Program-made: the position numbers and the translations under genes
The notes under the pieces: model-generated
Databases searched by the model: none
The model's input: the letters and a program-made list of their open reading frames with translations, nothing else
What the model was told of the DNA's origin: nothing
In this document: piece after piece, positions 44,347 to 55,399 of the stretch
Numbering within the stretch: position 1 is the stretch's first letter
Layout: each line of letters opens with the position of its first letter
NCBI RefSeq assembly: GCF_964204645.1
Contig: NC_134026.1
Span: 20,292,650 to 20,356,649 of the forward strand
Reading direction: 5' to 3'
DNA length: 64,000 bases
Origin: Tubulanus polymorphus
Taxonomy: Eukaryota > Nemertea > Palaeonemertea > Tubulaniformes > Tubulanidae

Positions 44347-46425
44347 TCATGTCCGGCCGTCGTCCACAAAACTCCGCAATAAAGATTGTTTTTTCATGCG
44401 GCATTCGCATCCACTTCTGACCAGGATATTTTCCAGTTTCCAGTCTTCCACGCTTAAGTTTTGTCCGTCGCCCGTGTGCACGTCACAGCCGGTGTTTTGC
44501 CGTTGAAATATGTGCTGGTACATGGTTCTCTGACCGCATTTCCCATGCCCTGAAATATCATATTATATCATGAGATTTAGTTAGGCTAAGTAAGCCGTAT
44601 CTAGCATTTGAATTTTTTTTTCAATCTTAAAATAGGGATGGACCCTATTATTTATTCAATGGATAGATATCGTTTGATTTGTTTTGATTTGGTGTCCCTT
44701 GCCGACCCACCACACGTGCCGAGAGCGAAACAGGGGGTTTGATATTGAAATCGGAAATCGAAGTACAAATATAGTTGTTTGATTGGCGGTCAGAATATTT
44801 TGTTTAAATCGAAGTACATGATTGGGAAATTCGGTTTTGGTTCATTCAAACAATCTTCGAACCAGTCGTAACCGGCAAGAGCATTTGAATTTTAGGGGGG
44901 GGGGGGGGGTAGAGAAATCCTAGAAATTAAAGGCAGTTCTATAGCATATAACTTGCCCCCTGGTAAATACGGCCATGCTAAAAGGCACTTGGGCAGGTTG
45001 AGGGAAATTCTTTCTTATTTTGATGCCCGGGTGAGGTCACTTACATGTGCCGGAATGATACAAACAACCACTGTTACCCCCATGACTTTTCGTTAGGCCA
45101 CTAAGGCATATTACTTCGTTGAATTCTCTCGGGAAATAGTTGGACGGTAGAGTTGTTGTGGCTATACATGTTGTGCACAGTTCAAGGGCATTATCCGGAC
45201 TCGTATTTCCTCTTCGGTTACAACATTCAATCTTTGTAATCCATCCTGCGTGTGAAAAAATTACCCAAAAATGAAAGCCAATCATGATATGTAAAATGAT
45301 GAATTGAGACAAACAGCAGAATCTGCCACAAATGTCCCTGCGGTTATCGGCATACCTCGATTGTTGACTAGTCTTGTGTTTTCTATACCAAAACACTGAG
45401 GTGGAAGGCAGGATTTAGCTGGATTTTTCGGGCAGCGCAGTCGGGACTTTCCCCGACTCCGACCTCGTCCGCGGCCACGACCTCGACCCCGTCCACGCCC
45501 TCGCCGTTCGACGGATCGCCGTGACCTTCGGTCGTTGTCGTGTTCAGTTGTGCCTATCACATCTACTCTGGGTTCACCAGAAGTCTCATCGTCGTTCGGC
45601 AAATCCTTGAATAAAAAAACATACAGTTATTAATTGACAGGGACGTTCTTTTTTTCTATCTTTTCCTAGTTGAAACTCGACACATAGAAGTAGTATGAAT
45701 TGACCAAATTTCCGGTCAAAAACGTACACCGGATATTTGGACTTCCTAAGACTAAAAATCGCTGGAAAAGTTATAGGTCATCAGGAAATTGACTGAATCC
45801 GAACGAACACAATCCCCGCAGACTGGAAAGCCGAATGTAATAACTCATGATTTTGTGCATCGTTTAGTTCCCATAATTTCGGATCCCCGAAGTCCGCCCA
45901 CGCGCGGTATTTGTTTTAATGCGCAGGACGTGATCGGCATCTTACAATCGTACGACATTCAATCTTCATCTGAACAAAAAGTGTTTTGTATAGAGTTTGG
46001 GTTGAATTATGCGGTTAACCCTAAAGTGTTATGTCTACACGCAGTTCTCTTGATTAGATGAAAAACTACACAATATTCATGCAATGTAGTTAATGTACCC
46101 AACCGGTTTGTAAGATACTGTTCACCTTTAGCCGTTGGCGCATCGTAGGGGTTTTTTTAATTGAAATCCCCTGCATTATCTAGAAAGTAGGCTTACTTAC
46201 CACGCGTTTCCGCAAGCTGGGCAAATCGTATTGCAATTTGAGCATTAAGTTTAAATAATCCGGGTTTGATGACGACATTGTGACGTCATCGTGTTCAGGC
46301 ATTTGTCGATTGTCGTCGATGTCAGCAGACGATCTAGCTGTGCATACTGATGTCTGATTAACAATTACTTGAATTGAGTGGCCGAAGAAAACAGAATCTA
46401 GAAAAATAATAAACGCAGAAAACAT
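44347..46425 (-). CDS. Interleukin-17-like secreted cytokine
   Basis: Secreted cystine-knot signalling protein, probably immune. Exons in minus order, with matching phases: 46425-46201, 45605-45356, 45245-45045, 44549-44347 (292 aa). The ATG at 46425 gives a hydrophobic leader (MFSAFIIFLDSVFFGHS). An alternative acceptor just after it (TTTTTCTAG) could mean the leader lies in another exon. An acidic and Ser-rich propart leads to RRSRRSVERR and an (RG)n run (about residues 107-120). The cysteine-rich core follows: CPKNPAKSCLPPQC, ECCNRRG, LCTTC, the family-typical NYFPREFNEVICL, and WKLENILVRSGCECRM, which corresponds to the IL-17 C-terminal LEKILVSVGCTCV. The basic stretch may be a furin-type cleavage site. 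It could be an IL-17 relative rather than a direct orthologue of one vertebrate member. Confidence 0.8.
44616..44712 (+). repeat. Interspersed repeat, family C copy 3
   Basis: TCTTAAAATAGGGATGGACCC, and then GATTTGTTTTGATTTGGTGTCCCTT, parallel 21381-21450. It lies in the last intron of the IL-17-like gene. Confidence 0.65.
44893..44985 (+). repeat. G-tract repeat, family E copy 2
   Basis: A run of about 15 G, then GCAGTTCTATAGCAT and CTGGTAAATACGGCCATG, parallel the copy at 11545-11730. Confidence 0.55.
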
Positions 46426-48420
46426 ATATCGTTTATGTCGAATAGTGATTACCAGTGATAAAGACAGTGATTGTTCTGAACAACTTCGCGAGATTGTATA
46501 ATATTCAAGCAATATTGGGTTAAATCACTGAGGAAAGAAGCCGGCAAAAACGGGAACGAAAAAAGTCGCAGTTAACACTGCGCCATTATACGTCCAATAT
46601 GACGTTCGTGAACAATATACACATTTCCCTTCCTGTGTACGCGCAGTCGATAATCGTGATGTCACTAAAAACCGCTATATACGACTACGTCACCAACACG
46701 AAAGACAATGACGTAAATCAAAGCGGTGAAAGAAACAGGTGATCCACTATACCACCCCCGCCACCTCGTTTTTCTAATTTGTCGAAATGTCGGATGCATA
46801 TCAAAGGATATATCATATTAAGCGAAAGCAATAAATGATAAGCACGCGCAACGAAGAAATAACCGACCGTCTGCGCGTATACAGTCAATGATTAGCCGTT
46901 CCTTTTCTTCATTTGATGGATCGTCACCCTTGAACAAACTAACCGGCAGCGGCTCCTGTTTCCTTTTGCGAAAGGTCATTTGTTATAATTAACATGATTA
47001 GACGAAAACCGAAAGTTCGTTTCGAGACAATTCAGACGGCGGTGGGCGGTAAACGTCACGCAAAACAGGGCAATGCCATTAAGTTTAGCAGCATGTATTC
47101 CATCTTTGTCTCTCGAAGCCCCCGCTGCGCTCGTTCAAAATCGATACATACGACTTTTCGACAAAAATAGTCATTTTGGGTGACCGTTTAATATTGTGAC
47201 GCAAGATAATTTCTTTTATTTCTTAAAATGTGTTCGTTTTTATCGGTGAGTATGAATCTAAACAAAAGATCACCCGGAGTTGGTTGCAATAGTATTTCGT
47301 ATTCGAATGCCGCCCAAAATATTAGGAAAAACCATTGTTTTTATTCTTAAAATTACTTCTTTTATCGGCGAATTAGAATCTAAACGAAACGTTACCCGGA
47401 GTTGGTTGCAACATTTCGTATTCGAACGCGGCGGGGCAAAATTGGGGCAAAATATTGGGCAAAAACTATTTAAGTTAATTTCTTTTTTTTCCTAAAATGA
47501 TTGCTTTTTTTATCGGCGAATTAGAATCTAAACGAATAGCCAACCGGATTGTTGCAATATTTCATATTCAAATGCCGATCGGAGATATTGGGCAAAAACT
47601 ATTGCCCGTACACGACCATAATTATAAAGTTCATGGAGTATGCAGTTTCACTAACAGCAACCAAAAAGCGCCGGGAGCACAAACAGGCGCACAAATTTAT
47701 GGATTTTTATTTATTATCATAATCATAAGGATCCGGCGTTCGGGCGAAAGTGTAAGTCCGGTTGATACACCGAAGCGATGCTTTATTGCGAGACAAGTGC
47801 TCGGTAAATATTTTGCTCGTCTACAGATCGTACACAAACTTCAACATCAAAGTTAGCCACCCTCAACGTTAGCGAGTGTTCGCCAACAATTTGCCAACAA
47901 CACGAGCGCGGCCGATCCATCAGTAATAATGTTTAGCTCTTTCTCTTTTGCCGTAGTATGTGCGCACCGACTCTTGATTCGACTTTTGATACGGCCGTCA
48001 TACTATATACCACGGCGTCTGATGATGAAGAGATACGCTCGTATACGTCTAATAACTTAAACGCCGAATGAGTTCGGTTAATTACCGTTTGAGAGCCGCA
48101 ACACTTTGCTTTACACATGCCGCCGATCTTAACCGCAATTTGCCCGTAATTAATCATCCTGTACAAACGCGCGCGTTATTAAATGGCTTATAACGGGTCG
48201 CCGTCTTCAGATCCGGAATCTGATTCACTGTGGATGACTCGAATTTGAAATCCGAATCGCGTCGGTTGAATGATATAAGCTGTCGCGGATTCTTTCAAAA
48301 TATACCTCTCTATAACATAAGGTCAAATATACAAATTGGGGAAAAATAAGATTAGGGTAACACTTCATCAGTGACAGTATGTATCACAATATCACCTGTA
48401 ATCCAGCGAATTCAGATAAA
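46426..48420. other. Spacer upstream of the IL-17-like gene
   Basis: It should include the promoter of the minus-strand cytokine gene next to 46425. Apart from the tandem array at 47205-47610 I recognise nothing. Confidence 0.4.
47205..47610 (+). repeat. Three-copy tandem repeat, 120-150 bp units
   Basis: Each unit has TATCGG(T/C)GA.T..GAATCTAAAC, then CCGGAGTTGGTTGCAA or a variant, then TTTC.TATTC.AA(T/C)GC and ATATTGGGCAAAAA-type sequence. AATCTAAAC occurs at about 47253, 47373 and 47525. Confidence 0.8.
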
Positions 48421-48423
48421 ATA

Positions 48424-49010
48424 TTGGGGTGCAACAAGGAAACAGTCCAACGCTTTTCAACATTTTTATTAATGTTATTACATCTTTATTTGACGATTCG
48501 TGTCACCCGGTTCTACTGGACGATATCTACTCATGAATTATCTCTCTTCGTATACTGACGATTTTGTATTAGTATTTAATTCTGAAGAACATGGTCTTCA
48601 AAATTGTCATGACAAAATTGCAGAATGCTATCAAAAATGGGTATTTGGAAGTAAACATTTAGAACGGCAAGGCAATAGTTTTCAATGAGAAAGGTCATGT
48701 CAACACAAATTTTTATATAAATGGAATTAATGTTGAATTATAGTAAAAGGTATTTAGGACAAATATTTACAGCATCAGGATATTTGAACGAAGCTATAGG
48801 GAAGATCTACTCAAATAGGCTAGTAACCGAACCAGTATTAAAAAAATGATTCAGGATTGTCCAGCAAATGTATCATTAAAACAGTTTGACACTTTGGTAA
48901 TACCCATCCTACTATGGTTGTGCGTAACGCGCAATGTTTGAAGAAAAAACGCCGATGATGTAGAATACGCTCAACAAAATCAACAAGATTTAGGGGTTAT
49001 TATACGTTAT
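48424..49010 (+). pseudogene. Decayed LINE reverse transcriptase fragment
   Basis: Pieces in different frames give GVQQGNSPTLFNIFINVI, then YTDDFVLVFNSEEHGLQN (the YADD box, with T for A) and CHDKIAECYQKW. Later come FYINGIN and YLGQIFTASGYLNEAI, which is the YLG box of non-LTR reverse transcriptases. Several stops and frameshifts break it. The 5' part, endonuclease and 3' tail are not seen. The order of motifs fits a CR1/jockey/RTE-like LINE; the clade is not decided. Confidence 0.8.
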
Positions 49011-52000
49011 CATAGTACTATTCAGAGTTAGCATCGGCGGTTTATGTTTACTGGAAGATTTTGATTTCTGACAATATATTTTGAATCTCATCTATGCGAC
49101 ACTAAACATAAATGTTTCATATTTATAGAAGTCGAACTTTGTCTGCATCTATAGCTGGATTGATTAAAATTGTTAGTTCGCAAAATCAGGGTCACGGCGA
49201 CAACTAACATATCGAATGACCATTCTAGCATTCTAGAAAAAATACCTGCTTCAACCCATGACTTTTGTCCCGATATTGGAAACCTCTTAAAATGTGAAAC
49301 ATCCCACGGCCAGTGAATCGGGATCAACATTCAAAATAGCACATGGCTTCGCTTGTGTTCGAACCCGCAATCCATCGATCGATGGTTATATAGTTAAACA
49401 CTCAATCCCCAAGACACGAGATCATTATTTGACCATAAATTCCGGAGTTATATTTGTAACCTATTTACAAGTCTAGTCAACAATACCGATTTTCCTATAT
49501 ACACTGAATTAGACTAATATGAACCACAAAGTAAGCCATCAACACTCTCCAGATTCCAATTGTCGCCTCGTATGCGGGGGTGGAAGACCTCTCCGTTATA
49601 GGAGACATTGCGGATACGTACTTTTTTCCCTTAAAACGCGACCGACCGCCGTTTCAAACATTCGAACGATCCTCGCGTGTATATCATAAAGTATTTTCAC
49701 GTGAAAACTGATTAATTACAACTAGTCGGAATGCGATTTATGTCTACGTGCGTGAGGTAGAACTGTAAGGCATGTTGCGCCCGCGTTTACAGTATATGAA
49801 ACAAGATGTAATAGATGATACAACCGAAGCAGCAGGTTTTCCGGGAACATTTTTCTCTCGTAAGGCTTCGTTGTGGAAACTCGCGTTTCGACTCATCCAA
49901 CTACGGCATTTACGCGAACATTCACGAAAAACAATCAAACACGAAAAAGAATTCGGAAAATTCATTGTTTAAAATGAACTGATTTCTACTTGAAATGATT
50001 AAGTTTTATATCGATAAATATTGGACTAAATCTGCCTTGGACACCAACTCCGATGTTACATGAGACGAGTTTAGATAATTAGTTTGATCATGGACTCTTG
50101 AGTCCATGGTTTGATAGTGAGGTGCTTTTACAACTTGGCATAGTTTCAGTGGTTGGTATTTTCATACGTATATGGTTGCTGTTTTTCCTTGCCGAGACTT
50201 GTTATTTTTGGTTGCTGCATTGACCCCCTGACGGTTGCGGTGTCGAAATTAAACAATAAACCAACAGATAGCTTTTCAATATACGTTCCACTATACGATA
50301 AACAAGGTGTTTTCAATAGTGTTATTCATAAAGAAAATGCGTTTCAGATGCAAAATATGAAGCTGAACTGGAAATGTCACCAAGACCGAGATCATGTATA
50401 TTTGTTGGCTGTCTTATTGCCTTTGTGAACCCGTATTATCATCTATACAGATTATTCCATAAACGCATAAATGAATTATTAGCCCGCGCGCACTTTCTGC
50501 CGCGATGTTCATAGCTATCAATTGATAAGAAATAGCTATACGTCTCTCCTGCAAATTGACGAAACGATTGATCTAATAACAGCTTTGACTCCAATGTGGA
50601 AATCTTTGTATCAATTAGACCGATCAATAGCCGCAATAAATCAGTGAATGATTCACTATAAAGGCGCGATTAGGTCCGGTATATTGGATCCGCTGTTAAT
50701 CTGGCACCGGCGCGAGCGAGCGCATCGTGCCGCGATTCCGCGCAGTGACGAGCGGAAGCGACGCCGTCTGTTTCGACGAACTGTCGAGGTGACTTGATTG
50801 CTTAATGGAAGCATAGCCAGATGTTGTTCTGTGACAAAGTCGTAATTTGCGACAGCGTCGTTACGTGACAAATCACACACGCAGGACGTCGCGAAACTAT
50901 TTATTCATAGTATCGCCTAGAACAAGGCTTCGAGTACCCATAGCCGAATTATGTAGGTTTATCTATCCCGGTTTCTTCACATAGTTGAGCTGTTGAAACT
51001 TATTTTAACTGGATATGAAGCTTGACTTACTGGAGCTTTCATCTAGATCCTAGAATTGTTCACCAACTGTGGGATTTCCTCTGACATCATTCTGGGATTC
51101 CGATTGGGCGAATCTGTTGGTGCCTCCCCCTTAGTTCAGTTACGCAGGTTATTCCACACATTCGAGAGTTTTTACCAGCCCCACCCCCACTATAGCTCAA
51201 TTGAAAATGTTTCCCAATTGCTTTTTTTAGTTTTTCTGATTTTCTATTCTAAAACGGGCTTACGTATAGGCTATGCCAGGCTACGGCGTTTTACGTTTGA
51301 ACGAAATGAACATCGCGGAAAATGATCTCACAGGCAATCATCTCACCCACTGAACCCGTCTGAATCGACTTTACACACGGAAGGTGAACGGTTGGAATTT
51401 GTTCGGAATCTTGTTTTAGCGAATATAGCAACTTTTACAAGTGACATTCAAATATTCGCATTCGGTATACTATAGAAGAAACATCTTGATTGAAGAACTT
51501 CTCATCCATTTATCTGAAGGTTGTTACCGGAAAATATCCGACGTACAGGACATATTGTCTGCGCCTCAGATTTTGTACGATTATGCGAATTTGAAATGAA
51601 AATTAAATGAATTAACTCTATATATAAATATTTGAGAAACGCAGTCACGAGTCAACGTGTTGTATAAAGGAGGGGGTGCTAATAATTTGGGCAAAATAGC
51701 TTTTTGAAATTCGACCCGTTCCTCAGTTATGATGTCATCTTCAAGGTCATGTCACCGAAAAACAGAACTTAGTGCTTATTTCTTCCGCTAGATGGGCCAA
51801 TTCCGCACAACTAGACCCCGTACTCACATTTTGCCCGAAAGTTCCATCAAGATCGACCCACTATTAACGAAGCTAAGTAGCTGAAAGACAGACATTATAC
51901 ATAGACAGACAGACGGACAGACCAGTACGAGATTAAGGGTCTCACGGAAGACAGAAAACGAAAAAAACACGAATTTTGTATATTCCTTTGCCGAAGGTTT

Positions 52001-52100
52001 TGTCGGAGAACTGATCTTTGAGGAGCGACAACCTGTTTGGTTACACGATTCTGGGCGAGGATATATGAAACGGAATAAAGCGAATGTAGCCAGGACTATG
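49011..52100. other. Spacer with weak ORFs
   Basis: ORFs at 49772-49972 and 50153-50428 (+) show no recognised domain. 51660-52000 includes ACAGACAGACGGACAGAC low-complexity sequence of a kind found in old LINE fragments. No gene can be supported. Confidence 0.35.
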
Positions 52101-52106
52101 TTGGCG

Positions 52107-52139
52107 CTTGGAGTAATCATTTGTAATGATTACTCCAAG
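52107..52139. repeat. Perfect 15-bp palindrome with 3-bp loop
   Basis: CTTGGAGTAATCATT, then TGT, then AATGATTACTCCAAG. It is a perfect hairpin of unknown role. Confidence 0.9.
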
Positions 52140-52818
52140 GTCGGCGTAAGCCAAAGCCTGTGATACCGACGTCCATGGCCTTAGCGATACTTTGAAAGTA
52201 CAGTTGGTATTTTCATTCGATGCATATAATATCTTGGTTTTTTTCCCCATTTCTAGATAACATGAAGGCTAACATATTGGCAACATCATAACCGTACGAA
52301 TGTAGGCAAATCATGCCTAAAGTAGCCATCAGGTAACTACTAGTTGCAGACGAAACAAAACGTTTAGCTCGTTATCTCCAGGTTAGTTTATACCATATGT
52401 TAAAGCGTCTGCACACGTGACGATGATGAAATCCATATCGAATTGGCGAAATTAAGCGAATACATAAAAATGTATCGTATAACGAAAAATACGAAGGCTC
52501 TCATTCTCGCTCTCTATCCTTCATCTCTGTAATACTCGCGTGGTTAGAGTAACGAGTAACAGTGATTTTCAGCCGACCCCTCCTACGGTCGATTTTACGG
52601 GGAAGACGTGATCGTAATTAGAGGCATTAAAGCTACTAACTGTGTTATGAAGTCGTCGCGTTGGTAAAATTCCAGATACCGGTATACGAAGCCGCGTACC
52701 ATTTTCCTGCGAACGAGGAATCATCCATTTTTTTCTAAGCACGTTGTTCTTAAGAATTATCATCTAATGCAAGTAAAATTTAAAATAAATCCTCAAATGC
52801 TCGCATCGGAAGGTTCCA

Positions 52819-52900
52819 GGGCCCAGTGCCATAATCGAGACCAAAATTTGTCTCAAATCCTAAGTTGGTCTTAGAACAGTCTTGAGTCTAAGCTCTGACT
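52819..52900. repeat. TIR-element remnant (GGGCCCAGT family), copy 2
   Basis: It starts GGGCCCAGTGCCATAATCGAG and has GGTCTTAGAACAGTCTTGAG inside, related to 140-231 in reverse. Confidence 0.5.
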
Positions 52901-53501
52901 ACAATATGTTATTCATCGACAATCTTGAATTAATGAAGGAGAGTGACTACAGCGATATTTGTGAGATGTTCATGGCCGTATCAAGCCTATATCTTTTATC
53001 ATACCATGTGTGTCGAAATGGGAATTTTGCGATGTGTTTTTTAATTATTTTCATTCCAACTCTAAATTCCCATTAACAAGCGCCACGTTTGTCCATTATG
53101 TACTTAGATAAAAAGGCATTGTGCGCAATAAACCGCGAATTTCGAGAATTCTGCAACATTTCGCGGTGCGTTTCAGAGAGCTATAGAGTTTCACCGCAGA
53201 AAATGGCATTCAAACACGGACGACATGTCGTCGAATGCATTACCGCTTTTTCAGCGAAACGTCGGCGCATCGAAAACGGATCCTCTCGAGGGAGTTTACA
53301 ACGGCGATAAGCTGATTTTTGAACTGAAGATGTGCTAAGTTCAAACACATCCGGGCTCCGTATATACATCGTATTGACTTAGATTGACTGCGTTCCGTTT
53401 TGTTGACTCGGATATTCATTTGCTTCTTGTGTGTCAAGTGATCGTAGCGGAACCGGTGGATTTCGATACGTACTCATTGACCAGCCGTTATTCGAGGATA
53501 T

Positions 53502-53592
53502 GGGGCCCGTTTCGCAAAACGATCTATTTCATTATTTCATCGTTTTCGTGTTGCGATCACTGATGAAATGTTGTCCTGTGAAACGGGTCCTG
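53502..53592. repeat. Short fold-back MITE (GGGGCCCGTTTCGCA)
   Basis: The ends GGGGCCCGTTTCGCA and, in reverse, AGGACCCGTTTCACAG are 91 bp apart. The interior is partly palindromic (GATGAAAT...ATTTCATC). Confidence 0.8.
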
Positions 53593-53758
53593 GGCTCCGA
53601 CGGAGCAAACGATTTACATGAATCAAATGCCCAAGTTTCATCACGGGTGTGAGATAAATCTGGCTTATTAGAGTCAAAATTGCCTTTTTCAAGAACCGGG
53701 ATTGGGTATTGAAATCTTGACGGACAATTTTTGAACTGAGTATTAAGATCGACAATGG

Positions 53759-53890
53759 CATCCTCGCTTGCCAGGCTTTGATCTCCGCCCAATACGCCCA
53801 AGAAATATCGGGCAATACAATAGACCAATGAAGGGTCTGCGGGCAGGGTTTCTTCGGTGGGTGGCAATCAAACCCTGGCAAGCGAGGATG
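53759..53890. repeat. 132-bp MITE with 24-bp inverted ends
   Basis: CATCCTCGCTTGCCAGGCTT at the left and the inverse of CATCCTCGCTTGCCAGGGTT at the right match over about 24 bases with one mismatch. Confidence 0.9.
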
Positions 53891-54684
53891 TAACATACGC
53901 TGGAATCGAGGCCATTGTGGTGGTGATGGTGGTCGTTGTCCTGCCTCCAGCAGTCATTAGTGATTATTAAAAGAATTTCGAACGATGGCCGTCTCAATTT
54001 CCGGATGGAAGCACCACGGGAATGCCGTCGTATAGAGAATCGGTTTGTCATAGAAGCGTCATTTTTGCCGTCGGCTAATTCAGAAATGACACCGAAATAA
54101 ATAGCTTCATTAAAAACGGACGAAAAGAGTTCCGGCGAGCTTTGACGACGAAAACAACGCGTTACTCACGAATAATGAGGTCGTCTATACACGTTGGCAG
54201 GTTGAAACTGATTAGGAAAAATACTTTCATGACAATTTTTGAGCGCATCTCAGTCAGCGGCACCGATTGGCCTAAATGGGCTCGTAACCTTTGTTAAACG
54301 AAGTGCGTGATGTCTCTGCTGAGAAAACGATGTTTTCTCGCTGTGAATTTAGACATTTTGTAGCGATAGTATTTGTGGCACTTAAGCAGTGTAACCGAAG
54401 ATCAAACAATATTTCAATAAACGAAATATAGAACTAGGGTAGATTACGCTATTATCTTCGGTTTCGAGATATTGCCCCAATTATACTTCTGGCGGTTAGT
54501 TACCGCTTTTGTCCAGAAACGCAGACACGTACGGCTTCGAGTAATCGAATTGGAGCAGATATCTTTAGCTAAGAAGTCGCCAGAAGGCAATGCCAAAAAT
54601 TCTCACTTATATATAGAATGAGAATGAGAAAGATTTCTCAAATGGCTGCATTACAGACTGCGTGATTGAGCCGAGAATTTGAAA

Positions 54685-54910
54685 GCAGGGGCGGATCCAA
54701 TTGGATGGTGCGGGGGGTCCGCATCCCCCACTAAAAATGTCTAGTTGCTCCGAAATTTCACGGGAAAATGAAAAATATTAAACCGATACCTTAAAAAGCT
54801 TAAATTCAAAAGCTTGTTCTCTGTATTTCCAAATTTGAGTTAATGTTTTCTGATGATCGGTCGTCCAATCAATGCACCCCTCCCTGAATCAGACCTGAGA
54901 TCCGTCACTG
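54685..54910 (+). repeat. hAT-like MITE, family F copy 2
   Basis: From GCAGGGGCGGATCCA to GAGATCCGTCACTG. The body parallels 36319-36569 (CACGGGAAAATGAAAAATATT, TTCAAAAGCTTGTT, GAGTTAATGTTTTC). Confidence 0.85.
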
Positions 54911-55305
54911 GGAAGTGTTTCTGTAGAAGCCAAGAATTGAGCCATAATGGAACGAACAAGTATCGAGGACAGAGCATACATCAATTTGGACTCGTGCGTG
55001 TATATATACATATATGCATTTTGACGAATATGACGAAATTCACCTGATTATAATCAACTTTCGTCCTGGTGATGAGTTATCACGATATTGATTATCAACA
55101 TTGATTATCACAATAGCGAATTGAACATTTCATAGAAAAACACCATTAAAGACATCGTGTCAGTGTACTATTAGTTCGGAACGGAATAAATTCTCATCTG
55201 GGTCTCTCGGATTTCCGGCGGCTCGGGTTACCTAATAGGATCTACTCTAAGAACTACTTTGTATACGAAAAAAAGAACGCTCGTGGTAATAATACAGACG
55301 ATGTG

Positions 55306-55308
<3 letters not shown>

Positions 55309-55337
<29 letters not shown>
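55309..55337 (+). repeat. (GT)n microsatellite
   Basis: About 14 uninterrupted GT dinucleotides, followed by GCGCGC. Confidence 0.95.
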
Positions 55338-55342
<5 letters not shown>

Positions 55343-55399
55343 TAGCCCGCGAATAAATCATATATTACGATTGAAATAGTTTGCCCCGTTTATTGGCGG

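Noticed and set aside
45789-46061. 90-codon ORF on the plus strand within intron 1 of the IL-17-like gene
   Set aside because: Antisense to a supported gene, with no domain and no splice context.
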